Positions 1-8,547 of a stretch of 64,000 nt of DNA are shown one piece after another. The DNA lies in contig NZ_KB911592.1 in assembly GCF_000383615.1 (NCBI RefSeq), positions 1 to 64,000 of the forward strand, given 5' to 3'. The position numbers and the translations under genes are program-made. Position 1 is the first letter of the stretch, and each line of letters begins with the position of its first letter. The DNA is from Streptomyces canus 299MFChir4.1. Lineage in GTDB: Bacteria; Actinomycetota; Actinomycetes; Streptomycetales; Streptomycetaceae. The notes under the pieces are model-generated. The model did no database searches and was not told the origin of the DNA. It worked only from the letters and a program-made list of their open reading frames with translations.

Positions 1-278
1 ACCCGCCACGAGCCTGACCAGCGCTTCGCCCAGGTCAGGCCCTGCGTGAGCAGCCGCGCAACCTCCTCATACCCCTGCCCGGAGAACAAGCACATCGCCA
101 GCACGAAGTAGACCACCACCCGCGGCGGCAGCAGCCGAGTGCGCTGACCCGAACGACCGGACTCAGCGACCACCCGGTCCACCAGCTCCGGCGGAAATGT
201 ACGCGTTAGCAGCCCGACCGCGATCCGGTCCGACAACCGCTCATCCGTCTCCGGCTTGACCTGCCCAGGGCGTGGCAT
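1..278 (-). CDS. IS4-family transposase, N-terminal part (runs off the window)
   Basis: Read on the minus strand from the ATG at 278, the first about 92 residues begin MPRPGQVKPETDERLSD and contain LLPPRVVVYFVLAM, the N-terminal domain typical of IS4-type transposases common in Streptomyces. The catalytic DDE part lies outside the window. A perfect Shine-Dalgarno AGGAGG at 291-286 lies 7 bases before the ATG and is folded into a hairpin (separate entry). The element has cut into a LacI-type regulator gene whose homology stops near position 334. The family call is from recognition of the N-terminal domain. Confidence 0.85.
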   Translation of the reverse strand, partial: MPRPGQVKPETDERLSDRIAVGLLTRTFPPELVDRVVAESGRSGQRTRLLPPRVVVYFVLAMCLFSGQGYEEVARLLTQGLTWAKRWSGSWR

Positions 279-302
279 CCAGGCACCTCCTGGATGCCAC
301 GC
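270..302 (-). promoter_or_regulatory. Hairpin enclosing the transposase ribosome binding site and start codon
   Basis: Positions 270-283 and 289-302 are perfect inverted repeats of 14 bases around a 5-base loop. On the minus strand the Shine-Dalgarno lies across the loop and upstream arm, and the ATG (278-276) lies inside the other arm. Transcripts that read in through the stem would hide the start signals; this is a known way for insertion sequences to limit transposase synthesis (IS10, IS50). The role here is inferred. Confidence 0.6.
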
Positions 303-322
303 TACCAGTCGAGACCCTTAAG

Positions 323-493
323 TCACTGGTATTGCACGTAGCCCAGTTCTTCGATGGCTCGCCGCACGGTCTGGCGTGTCGACTCCTTCACGCCGGCCGC
401 GTTGTTGATGACCCGGGAGACCGTGCCTCGTCCCACCCCGGCGTGGGCGGCCACTTCTTCCAGAGTCGGCGCTCCGGGTCGCCGCTTGGCCAT
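323..493 (-). pseudogene. LacI-family regulator, only the DNA-binding head remains
   Basis: The minus-strand frame from the ATG at 493, with GGGGAGG just upstream, encodes MAKRRPGAPTLEEVAAHAGV and a full LacI helix-turn-helix with the hinge-side motif TVSRVINN. After LGYV the frame reads QYQ and stops at 323-325. A family member would continue with about 280 residues of sugar-binding domain. Homology ends near 334, where the flank of the IS4-type element starts, so insertion is the likely cause. It probably once controlled a neighbouring sugar locus, perhaps the cellulase genes; that is inference. Confidence 0.8.
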
Positions 494-768
494 GACCACC
501 TCCCCACCCGCGAGATCACCGATCTTACGGGGAGGAGGACCCGGGCACATGCCTTCCGCACATGAACGACCGGACTCGGCACGAAGGGAAGTTGCGGTAG
601 CGATGGTCCGCTGCGGACGAGCCCGCCGAAACCCGGGAAGAAACCCGCGGACCCACCCCGCCTGACAGAAGTGTCAGCCGGATGGATCCGCGGTACCGGG
701 TGCACGCGGTTGGACGCGGGCCGGGCAGGCCTTCCAAGCGGCCGGTCAGACTGCCCGTCCCGGTGCCC

Positions 769-1612
769 TCACGCGGTGGCGCAGGACGTGCCGTTCAGGC
801 TGAATGCGGCTGGTTCGGCGAAGGCGCCGTCATAGGTGCCCTGGAACCCGAAGGAGAACTGGCCGCCCGGTGCGATGGACGCGTTGTAGGCCATACCACC
901 AGCCGTAACAGATCCCGACGAGGGTGAGATCTCGGCGCTCCACGCACTTGTGACCTTCTGCCCGGGCGGCAACGCAAAAGTGAGTTTCCAGGCGTCAACG
1001 GGCGACGAGCCCGTGTTGGTCACGGTGACGTCCGCCGTGAACCCTCCCTGCCACACGTTCGTGCCGTAGCCCACCTTGCAGGCCGACGAACCGCCCGAGC
1101 CACCCGTGCCGCTGCCGCTGCCGCTGCCGCTGCCGAGATTCACGCTGGACGAAAACGAGTTCACGGCCAGGCCCGCGCCGTTCTGCCAGGGCTCGAAGCC
1201 TGCCTGAATGCTCGTCAGGTACCAGTTGTCCTGGGCGAGTCCGCGGGAGACGGCCTGCCGGACGAAGTCCATCACGTCGAAGTTCCAGCTGTCGATCGCC
1301 GAGGGTGCGACGAAGGACAGGACGTCGTTGGAGCCGTTGTTCCCGGACCACACCTGCCAGTTGCGTCCGCCCACCGTGGCGGAACCGACGGGCGATCCCA
1401 CCGGCTGCACGGGCCCCACCCGGTTGAACCAGATCATGATCTCGGTGATGTTCACGCCGTCGGTGCGTGGCGTCGGGTCCAGCCAGATGTCGTAGGCGGC
1501 GTCGTAGGCCGCACCGCTCACGTAGCTGTAGGAGATGCCTGAGGGCGCGCTCGCGATGGAGTTGAGCCGGGCGGGGAGGTTCGTTCCGGGCGAGCAGTTG
1601 GTGTAGTGGCCG
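769..1612 (-). pseudogene. GH12 endoglucanase with C-terminal CBM2, 5' end deleted
   Basis: The minus-strand frame encodes the C-terminal two thirds of a GH12 endo-beta-1,4-glucanase (from HYTNCSPGTNLPARLN on), a Gly-Ser linker, and a CBM2 cellulose-binding domain with its two bounding cysteines. Both catalytic glutamates appear to be present, in TEIMIWF (nucleophile) and GFEPW (acid/base). The signal peptide and about 80-90 residues of the beta-sandwich are missing. Upstream of about 1612 the frame continues into sequence that belongs to the leader of the divergent GH6 gene, so a deletion fused the two. It cannot be secreted or fold normally. No start codon with a ribosome binding site is visible. 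Confidence 0.8.
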
Positions 1613-1756
1613 TGCCTCGGATCAGCGGACGGCTCCTCCGAGCCCTTCCTGACCTTCGGCCACGAGGCCACGTCGACCCGTACACAACAAGGCAAGCGAT
1701 CTCCTGCGCGCGCGCAACCAGCGGAGAAACCCTCCAACCAGAAGGAATGCTTCATC

Positions 1757-3502
1757 ATGAGTCGCACCAAAACCTCATTGCTCGCGGCCCTCGCGCTGCT
1801 CAGCGGGACCTCAGCGGCCGCGCTCGTCTCGGCGCCGGCCGGAGCCGCCGCCGCGGCCGCACCCTGCACAGTGGACTACAAGGTGCAGAACCAGTGGGAC
1901 ACCGGCTTCACGACAGCCGTCACGATCACCAACAACGGCGCGGCCAAGTCGAGTTGGTCGCTGCAGTGGTCGTACGCCGGAAACCAGAGGATCAGCAATG
2001 GCTGGAACGCGAAGGTCAGCCAGAACGGTTCGTCCGTGACGGCCGCCAACGAGAACTACAACGGCACGCTTCCCACCGGGGGTTCGGCGAGCTTCGGTTT
2101 CCAGGCGTCCTACAGCGGGGCCAACGCCGTCCCTTCCACGTTCACCCTCGATGGCGTGACCTGCAACGTCGACGGCGGGCCGACCGACCCGGGGCCGACG
2201 GATCCGGGGCCGACCGACCCGGGACCCACCGACCCCGGTCCGGGTGGGTCCAAGGTCGCCAACCCCTATGTCGGCGCCAAGGCCTATGTGAACCCGGAGT
2301 GGTCCGCGAAGGCGGCCGCCGAACCGGGCGGCAGCCGCATCGCCAACCAGCCCACCGCCGTGTGGCTGGACCGGATCGCCGCCATCAACGGCGTCAACGG
2401 CGGCATGGGCCTGCGCGCCCACCTGGACGAGGCGCTGAAGCAGAAGGGCAGCGGCGAACTCGTCGTCCAGCTCGTCATCTACGACCTGCCGGGCCGCGAC
2501 TGCGCCGCCCTCGCCTCCAACGGCGAACTGGGACCGAACGACCTCGACAAGTACAAGAGCCAGTACATCGACCCGATCACCTCGATCCTGTCCGAGTCGA
2601 AGTACGCGGGCCTGCGGATCGCCACCGTCATCGAGCCCGACTCGCTGCCCAACCTGGTCACCAACGCCGGTGGCACCAACACCACCACCGACGCCTGCGT
2701 GACCATGAAGAGCAACGGCAACTACGAGAAGGGCGTCTCCTACGCGCTCGACAAGCTCGGCGCCCTCGCGAACGTCTACAACTACATCGACGCCGGCCAC
2801 CACGGCTGGCTGGGCTGGGACAGCAACCTCGGTCCGTCGGTGCAGGAGTTCTACAAGGTCGCCACGACCAACGGCGCGAGCGTGAGCGATGTGGCCGGCT
2901 TCATCGTCAACACCGCCAACTACAGCCCCGTCAAGGAGCCCAACTTCAAGGTCACCGACATGGTGAACGGGCAGACCATACGCCAGTCGAAGTGGGTCGA
3001 CTGGAACCAGTACGTGGACGAGCAGTCGTTCGCGGTCGGTCTGCGGGACAAGCTGGTCGCCGCCGGGTTCGACTCCGGCCTCGGCATGCTGATCGACACC
3101 TCCCGCAACGGCTGGGGCGGCTCCGCCCGGCCCACCGGCCCCGGCCCGTCGACCTCCGTCGACGACTACGTCAACGGCGGTCGCATCGACCGGCGCATAC
3201 ACGCCGGCAACTGGTGCAACCAGAGCGGCGCCGGAATCGGCCAGCGGCCCACCGCCGCCCCCGCCACCGGCGTCGACGCCTACGTGTGGGTCAAGCCGCC
3301 GGGAGAGTCCGACGGCAACAGCGCCGCCGTGCCCAACGACGAGGGCAAGGGCTTCGACCGCATGTGCGACCCGACCTACGGCGGCAACGCCCGCAACGGC
3401 AACAACCCCACCGGCGCGCTGCCGAACGCACCGCTCGCCGGGCACTGGTTCTCCGCCCAGTTCCAGCAGCTGATGCAGAACGCCTACCCGCCCCTGTCAT
3501 GA
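1757..3502 (+). CDS. Secreted GH6 cellulase (cellobiohydrolase type) with N-terminal CBM2
   Basis: A 581-residue exported enzyme predicted to cut cellulose, releasing cellobiose. Order: signal peptide ending about residue 35, CBM2 (about 36-134, cysteines at both ends), PTDPG-repeat linker (about 138-165), GH6 domain (about 168-581). The GH6 hallmarks VIYDLPGRDCAA (about 239-250) and IEPDSL (about 292-297, carrying the catalytic acid Asp) are present. The long catalytic domain with N-terminal CBM2 matches the exocellulase type, like Thermobifida Cel6B. The start follows AAGGA. Its leader is fused to the GH12 remnant, so upstream control sites may have been lost. Confidence 0.9.
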   Translation: MSRTKTSLLAALALLSGTSAAALVSAPAGAAAAAAPCTVDYKVQNQWDTGFTTAVTITNNGAAKSSWSLQWSYAGNQRISNGWNAKVSQNGSSVTAANENYNGTLPTGGSASFGFQASYSGANAVPSTFTLDGVTCNVDGGPTDPGPTDPGPTDPGPTDPGPGGSKVANPYVGAKAYVNPEWSAKAAAEPGGSRIANQPTAVWLDRIAAINGVNGGMGLRAHLDEALKQKGSGELVVQLVIYDLPGRDCAALASNGELGPNDLDKYKSQYIDPITSILSESKYAGLRIATVIEPDSLPNLVTNAGGTNTTTDACVTMKSNGNYEKGVSYALDKLGALANVYNYIDAGHHGWLGWDSNLGPSVQEFYKVATTNGASVSDVAGFIVNTANYSPVKEPNFKVTDMVNGQTIRQSKWVDWNQYVDEQSFAVGLRDKLVAAGFDSGLGMLIDTSRNGWGGSARPTGPGPSTSVDDYVNGGRIDRRIHAGNWCNQSGAGIGQRPTAAPATGVDAYVWVKPPGESDGNSAAVPNDEGKGFDRMCDPTYGGNARNGNNPTGALPNAPLAGHWFSAQFQQLMQNAYPPLS

Positions 3503-3524
3503 CCCTGTGACACGGTGAGTGGTC

Positions 3525-3557
3525 GCCGGGGCCGGTCGTCAAGTGGCCGGTCCCGGC
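3525..3557 (+). terminator. Stem-loop terminator after the GH6 gene
   Basis: Arms 3525-3535 and 3547-3557 pair over 11 bases with one G-U pair around an 11-base loop, 23 bases after the cellulase stop codon. There is no U-run, as is usual in Streptomyces. Confidence 0.6.
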
Positions 3558-3741
3558 GCAGGCGTGCAGGATCGCCCCGACGTCAGGGAAGCTCGGCGGT
3601 GCCGGGTGAAGCCCGCCTCGCCGGACAGGGCGGTGGCCCATTCGGCCGGCCATCGCCGACGGTCACGCGGTGAGGGCGAGTGCCGGCCCTCCGTGCCCCA
3701 CTGGGCCGCCGTGCCCCCCGCCGTACCGCACCGGCTTCCAC

Positions 3742-3777
3742 TTGACAGAACTCTTTATCGGTAACACCGTATCCATT
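3742..3777 (+). promoter_or_regulatory. Candidate promoter/operator of the hydrolase-monooxygenase set
   Basis: TTGACA at 3742-3747 looks like a -35 box in an unusually AT-rich stretch. CGGTAACACCG (3759-3769) is a short inverted repeat just before the ATG at 3778 and could be the site of the TetR regulator at 8548. The first gene has no Shine-Dalgarno, so a leaderless or near-leaderless transcript is possible. No matching site was seen before the TetR gene. Confidence 0.3.
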
Positions 3778-4611
3778 ATGAGTTCCTGGTCTGAGCCGCA
3801 GCCTGATTCCCGCTTCGCCGTGGTGGACGGCCTGCAGCTCCACTACAAACGCACCGGGCGAGGGCCGGCCCTGGTACTACTGCACGGCAGCGCGTCCTCG
3901 CTCCAGCACTTCGACCGTGCGGCGGGACCGCTGTCGGAGTCGTTCGACGTGATCCGCCCCGACCTGCCCGGGTTCGGCCTGACCGGCCCCCGCAAGGATC
4001 GCGACTACCGCATCCCGACCTACACATCGACGGTGGCGGGTCTACTGGAGGCGCTGGGGGTTCCCCGCTACGCGGTGGCCGGCAATTCGCTGGGCGGCAA
4101 CATCGCCTGGAACCTCGCGCTGGACCACCCCGAGCGGCTGACCGGCCTGGTGCTGGTCAATGCCACCGGGTACCCGGAGAAGGCGATACCGGCGGGCATG
4201 CGCCTGACCCGCAATCCGTTGCTGCGACCTGTGTTGCGGCGAGTGATGCCACGCGGCGCCATCGAGCGCAATCTGCGCTCGGCCGTCGGTCCAGGTTCGA
4301 CCGTCGTGGACAAGGCCATGATCGACCGGGCCCACGAACTCATGAGCCGACCTGGGAACCGCTCGGCTTTCGTCGACTTCTGCAACACCGACCAGCCCGA
4401 TCGCTCTGCACAGATTTCACGCATCACGGTGCCGACACTCGTGTTGCGCAGTGCGGCTGTCGACGGCCAGCACTTCGCCCGCGACATCCCCGGCGCCAAG
4501 GAGCTGGTGCATCCCCACGGCGGGCACCTGCTGCCGGAAGAGGAACCCCGGTGGGTCGCGGACGCGATCGTCGAGTTCCTCGGCTCTTCCGCCGGCACCC
4601 CCACGCACTGA
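3778..4611 (+). CDS. Alpha/beta hydrolase
   Basis: A 277-residue cytoplasmic alpha/beta-hydrolase-fold protein. LVLLHGSAS carries the oxyanion-hole His-Gly, GNSLGGN the nucleophile elbow Ser, and HPHGGHLLPEEE the catalytic His. The acidic residue position is less standard (LRSAAVDG instead of the usual Gly-x-x-Asp). Substrate unknown. It is first in a same-strand set with a second hydrolase, a flavin hydroxylase and an amidohydrolase; such sets often open rings after hydroxylation. Start chosen at ATG 3778 because homology begins there; the longer upstream frame is Pro-rich and non-conserved in character. No ribosome binding site is visible. Confidence 0.85.
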   Translation: MSSWSEPQPDSRFAVVDGLQLHYKRTGRGPALVLLHGSASSLQHFDRAAGPLSESFDVIRPDLPGFGLTGPRKDRDYRIPTYTSTVAGLLEALGVPRYAVAGNSLGGNIAWNLALDHPERLTGLVLVNATGYPEKAIPAGMRLTRNPLLRPVLRRVMPRGAIERNLRSAVGPGSTVVDKAMIDRAHELMSRPGNRSAFVDFCNTDQPDRSAQISRITVPTLVLRSAAVDGQHFARDIPGAKELVHPHGGHLLPEEEPRWVADAIVEFLGSSAGTPTH

Positions 4612-4630
4612 CGCCAAGGAGTCCCGTTCC

Positions 4631-5536
4631 ATGAAGTACTTCGTCGCATCGGGCGAGGACCGCCGGCTCACCGCCGAAGCGCGGCAAGCCCTGCCCGGCA
4701 GCTTCATCGAGCTGTCCGACGGCTTCACCCACTACGAACTGAGGGGCCCCGAGGACGGAGACATCGTCGTCATGGCGGGCGGACTGACCATCCCGCTGTT
4801 CTACTGGGACAGCCTCGCCAGCGAGCTGCACGGCCGCGGGCTGCGCACTTTGACCTGCAGCGCGTACGGCCGCGGCTACTCCGACCGGGTGCGGTCGCGC
4901 TACGACGAGACGCTGTTCGCGCGACAGTTGGCCGAGCTGACGCAGCGGCTCGGTCTGACGGAGCGGCCCCTGCACCTTGTCGGCACCTCCATGGGCGCGT
5001 TGGTCGCCATGACCTACGCCGCCCAATACCCCTCATCCGTCGCCACCCTCACCATCGTCGGACCTGCCGGTCTCACGAAACCACGGCTGGCCTCCCCCCA
5101 CCGGCTGCTGCGCAACGACTGGCTGGCCGGCTTCGTCGCCCGGCGACGTGGCCGTCAGATACTCCACGGGCACCTGGGACACAATGTCCGCGACCCCGAA
5201 CTGGGCGCGGAACTGACCGAGATGGTCCTCGACGCGTTCCGCTTCGAGGGCTCGCTGTACGCGGTCTTCGACACGCTCCAGCATCTGCCGGTCGCCGGCC
5301 GGGACGACCTCTTCCGGCGGACGGGGGCCCTGAGCATCCCGACGCTGCTGCTGTGGGGCGACCGGGACGAAGTCACGCCCATGGCCCACTTCGAGACAGC
5401 GCGTAACTTGCTGAAGCCCCAGCGCCATCACGTCATTGCCGAATGCGGCCACATGGCCCCCTTCGAACGACCTCGCGACGTCGCCGATCAGATCGCCCCG
5501 TTCGTGGCCGCACGCGCCGAAAGGTTCGACTCATGA
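4631..5536 (+). CDS. Alpha/beta hydrolase
   Basis: A 301-residue alpha/beta-hydrolase-fold protein. The catalytic triad is visible: Ser in GTSMGAL, Asp in LLLWGDRDEV and His in ECGHMAPFE. AAGGAG at 4616-4621 supports the ATG at 4631. It follows the first hydrolase by 19 bases, and its TGA overlaps the ATG of the monooxygenase by 4 bases, so the two are translationally coupled. Resembles the ring-cleavage-product or haloalkane-like hydrolase groups, but the substrate cannot be assigned. Confidence 0.85.
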   Translation: MKYFVASGEDRRLTAEARQALPGSFIELSDGFTHYELRGPEDGDIVVMAGGLTIPLFYWDSLASELHGRGLRTLTCSAYGRGYSDRVRSRYDETLFARQLAELTQRLGLTERPLHLVGTSMGALVAMTYAAQYPSSVATLTIVGPAGLTKPRLASPHRLLRNDWLAGFVARRRGRQILHGHLGHNVRDPELGAELTEMVLDAFRFEGSLYAVFDTLQHLPVAGRDDLFRRTGALSIPTLLLWGDRDEVTPMAHFETARNLLKPQRHHVIAECGHMAPFERPRDVADQIAPFVAARAERFDS

Positions 5537-7062
5537 ACCGCCCGCAGGTCATCGACGTCCTGGTCGTCGGTGCGGGCCCCTCGGGCTCCGCCGTCGCGAT
5601 CGACCTCGTACGCCGGGGACTGGACGTACGCATCGTCGACCGGTCTCCCCACGCCTTCGACGGCTCCCGCGCCAAGGGCATCCAGCCCCGCAGCCTCGAA
5701 ATCCTCGAAGACCTTGGTGCTCTTGACGACGTACTGGCCGGCGGCGGCATCTACCCCAAGCTCGGGCTCCACGCGGGCCCCCTCGCCGTGCCATGGAAGA
5801 TGTTCCCGCGCGGGGAGCCCACCCCGGACGTTCCCTACCCGAACACCTGGCTGATCCCCCAGTTCCGCACGGACCGCGCACTGCACACCCGGCTGAGCGA
5901 GCTCGGGCTCAAGGTCGAGTTCGGCCGTGAGCTGACCGAGCTGACGCAGGGCGGGGACATGGTGGCCGCCAGAGTGGCGAGCGCGGACGGTACGGAGGAG
6001 ATCGTCGCCTGCTATGTCGTGGGCGCGGATGGTGGTTCCAGTGCGGTACGCAAGCAGCTCGGCGTCGGTTTCGTCGGGACGACGCACGAGAGCGACCGGA
6101 TGCTCATCGTCGATGCCTCGGTGACCGGTCTGGCCCGGGACCGTTGGCACATGTGGCCCGGCCTGGGCGGCAAACTCATCGGTGCCTGCCCGCTCCCCCA
6201 CAGCGACATGTTCCAGTGGATGGTCCGTCTCGCGCCGGACGAGGAACCGCCGTCGGAGAAGGACGACATCCTCCGGCGGATCCACGACCACACCCGCGAC
6301 CGGCGCATCCAACTGCACGACATCCACTGGACGTCGGTGTTCCGGCCCAACATCCGCCTGGCGGAGAGCTATGGCCGAGGACGTGTCTTCCTCGCCGGTG
6401 ACGCCGCGCACGTCCACACCCCGGCCGGCGCCCAGGGCCTGAACACCGGCATGCAGGACGGCTACAACCTCGGCTGGAAGCTCGGCCAGGTCCTCGCCGG
6501 AGCGGACCCGGCGCTGCTGGACACCTACGAGGCCGAGCGGCAGCCGATCGCCGCCGGGGTCCTGGGCCTGTCCACGGCGAAGTGGGGAGGCATCGCCAAG
6601 CTCGACCCGTCGAGCATGAAGCGAGGCAAGGACGAACAGCAGCTCGCCCTTACTTACTACGGCGGCCCGCTCGCCCCGGCCGACGGAGTGCGCACCGAGA
6701 CGCTGCGCGTGGGCGACCGTGCCCCGGACGCCGAACTGCGTGGCACCGACGGCGCCGGAATCCGGCTCTTCGACCTCTTCCGCGGGCCGCACTTCACCGC
6801 TCTCGCCTACGGCCCCCGCGCCGCCCGCGACCTCGAACGGATCGCCTGGCCGACGGCGGGCGCCCTGCTCAAACGACTCGCCGTGGGGCCGACTGCCGCC
6901 GACGGCCTCGGCTTCAGCGACCCCGCGAAGACCTTGCGGCGCGCCTACGGACTGACCGGCGACGCCTTGCTGCTGATCCGCCCCGACGGCTACATCGGGC
7001 ACATCGCCACTTCGGGCTTCCTCGCCACCACACAATCCGCCGCACGCGCAATGACGCCGTAG
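5533..7062 (+). CDS. FAD-dependent aromatic-type monooxygenase
   Basis: A 509-residue class A flavoprotein monooxygenase that would hydroxylate a ring using NAD(P)H and oxygen. FAD motifs appear in order: GAGPSGSA near residue 15 (dinucleotide fold), the DG-type motif GADGGSSAVRK near 165, and GDAAHVHTPAGAQGLNTG near 290. The C-terminal about 120 residues look like the thioredoxin-like domain of phenol hydroxylase and PgaE/RdmE-type enzymes. The ATG overlaps the previous stop (ATGA). It is the oxidative step of the 3.7-9.1 kb set; catabolism or natural-product tailoring are both possible. Confidence 0.88.
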   Translation: MNRPQVIDVLVVGAGPSGSAVAIDLVRRGLDVRIVDRSPHAFDGSRAKGIQPRSLEILEDLGALDDVLAGGGIYPKLGLHAGPLAVPWKMFPRGEPTPDVPYPNTWLIPQFRTDRALHTRLSELGLKVEFGRELTELTQGGDMVAARVASADGTEEIVACYVVGADGGSSAVRKQLGVGFVGTTHESDRMLIVDASVTGLARDRWHMWPGLGGKLIGACPLPHSDMFQWMVRLAPDEEPPSEKDDILRRIHDHTRDRRIQLHDIHWTSVFRPNIRLAESYGRGRVFLAGDAAHVHTPAGAQGLNTGMQDGYNLGWKLGQVLAGADPALLDTYEAERQPIAAGVLGLSTAKWGGIAKLDPSSMKRGKDEQQLALTYYGGPLAPADGVRTETLRVGDRAPDAELRGTDGAGIRLFDLFRGPHFTALAYGPRAARDLERIAWPTAGALLKRLAVGPTAADGLGFSDPAKTLRRAYGLTGDALLLIRPDGYIGHIATSGFLATTQSAARAMTP

Positions 7063-7135
7063 CCAAGGAGCCGCACCATGTTTCAGCCGAGCCGCATCAC
7101 CCCCGCTCGGGGAGCGCGGAGCGCAGGTCATCACC

Positions 7136-8422
7136 ATGGCGCCGGACCGGCCCGACGCCGAACACGTCGACATCCTCGTCGACGGCGACCGCATCGCCGC
7201 CATCGGCGAGAACATCGAGACGTCCGACGCCGAAGTCGTCGACTTCTCCGGCCGCATCATCATCCCCGGCCTGGTCAACGCCCACCTGCACACCTGGCAG
7301 ACCGCGCTGCGCTCCGCAGGCGCCGACTGGACGCTGATGGAGTACCTCACCCACCTCCACGGCGAGTGCGTCGGCCACTACACCCCGGCCGACATACACA
7401 TCAGCAACCTGGCCGGCGCGCTGAACCAGATCAACTGCGGTACGACCACCGTGGGCGACTGGTGTCACAATGCCCTCTCCCCCGAGCATGCCGACGCGGC
7501 CTTGGAAGGACTGGTCCAGGCGGGAATCCGGGCCGTCTTCCTGCATGGCACGCCCTACCGGTCGCCGGAGACTCCTCACCCGCTCGCCGAGATCGACCGG
7601 CTGCTGGACGGACCCGTCCGCGGCCATGCGCTCCTGACCCTGGGCATGGCTCTGCAGGGGCCGCAGTATTCCTCGCCGGAGACGGCGGTGGCCGATTTCC
7701 GAGCCGGTGCGGACCGCGGTCTCGTCGTCTCGATGCACCAAAGCGGCGGAGAACTCTCCCCCGGCTGGGAGGCCGTGCGGGCCTCCGGGCTGTTCAGCCC
7801 CCTGACCAACATCGTGCACGGAGCCGATCTGCCCGGCGCCTGGATCGAGATGCTCGTCGAGGCGGGCGTCACCTTCACCACCACCCCGGAGAACGAGCTG
7901 GGCCAGGGTCACGGCACCCCCGTCACCGGGGCTCTGCTGCGCCTGGGCGCGGCGCCCTCCCTGGGCACGGACATCGACACCGCCGTACCCGGCAAGGTCC
8001 TCACCGCCGCCCGGATCGCCCTGGCCCATCAGCGCAGCCTGGACCACGCCCGGTACCGGGAGACGACTGGCATGCACGCCAACACGGCCTCGGTCACTGC
8101 CAAACAGGCCCTGGCCTGGGCCACGGTCGAAGGGGCCAGGGCACTGGGCCTGGCCGACCGGGTGGGCCGGATCGAGGTCGGCATGCAAGCCGACCTGGTC
8201 GCTGTCGACGCCCGGGCATTCAACCTGTGGCCGGCGCACGACCCCGTCGCCACGGTCCTGCACGCCGACATCGCCAACATCGAAGCGGTGTTGGTCGCCG
8301 GCATCTGGCGCAAACGTGATCACGCCCTGATCGCACCCGGCCTCGACGAACTCAGCGACCAGCTCCGCGAGTCCGGGCAGCGGCTGCTGCACAGCATCGG
8401 GAGTGTGCGCAGCCACGCCTGA
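7136..8422 (+). CDS. Amidohydrolase (metal-dependent deaminase/chlorohydrolase type), 5' end apparently frameshifted
   Basis: The open frame from ATG 7136 gives 428 residues of an amidohydrolase-superfamily enzyme: NAHLHTW metal site, SMHQSGG and NIVHGADL histidines, LGTDIDT aspartate. It likely deaminates or hydrolyses a ring substrate. The N-terminus is incomplete. A good Shine-Dalgarno AAGGAG (7066-7071) precedes an ATG at 7078 in another frame. Removing one C from the C-run at 7100-7104 joins MFQPSRITP to LGERGAQVITM and then MAPDRPD, which is the normal start of this family. Either the gene is damaged, or the base is a sequencing error, or translation restarts at 7136. Confidence 0.8.
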   Translation: MAPDRPDAEHVDILVDGDRIAAIGENIETSDAEVVDFSGRIIIPGLVNAHLHTWQTALRSAGADWTLMEYLTHLHGECVGHYTPADIHISNLAGALNQINCGTTTVGDWCHNALSPEHADAALEGLVQAGIRAVFLHGTPYRSPETPHPLAEIDRLLDGPVRGHALLTLGMALQGPQYSSPETAVADFRAGADRGLVVSMHQSGGELSPGWEAVRASGLFSPLTNIVHGADLPGAWIEMLVEAGVTFTTTPENELGQGHGTPVTGALLRLGAAPSLGTDIDTAVPGKVLTAARIALAHQRSLDHARYRETTGMHANTASVTAKQALAWATVEGARALGLADRVGRIEVGMQADLVAVDARAFNLWPAHDPVATVLHADIANIEAVLVAGIWRKRDHALIAPGLDELSDQLRESGQRLLHSIGSVRSHA

Positions 8423-8547
8423 CACACGCAGCGGCCCCGACGTACGAAACGGACGCCGACGCGCACGACCTGCCGTCCCTCGTCGGCGCGAGGGCGACTC
8501 GCCACAGAGCCGCGCATCGCGGCCGCACTCCCACAGGAGAACGTGAC

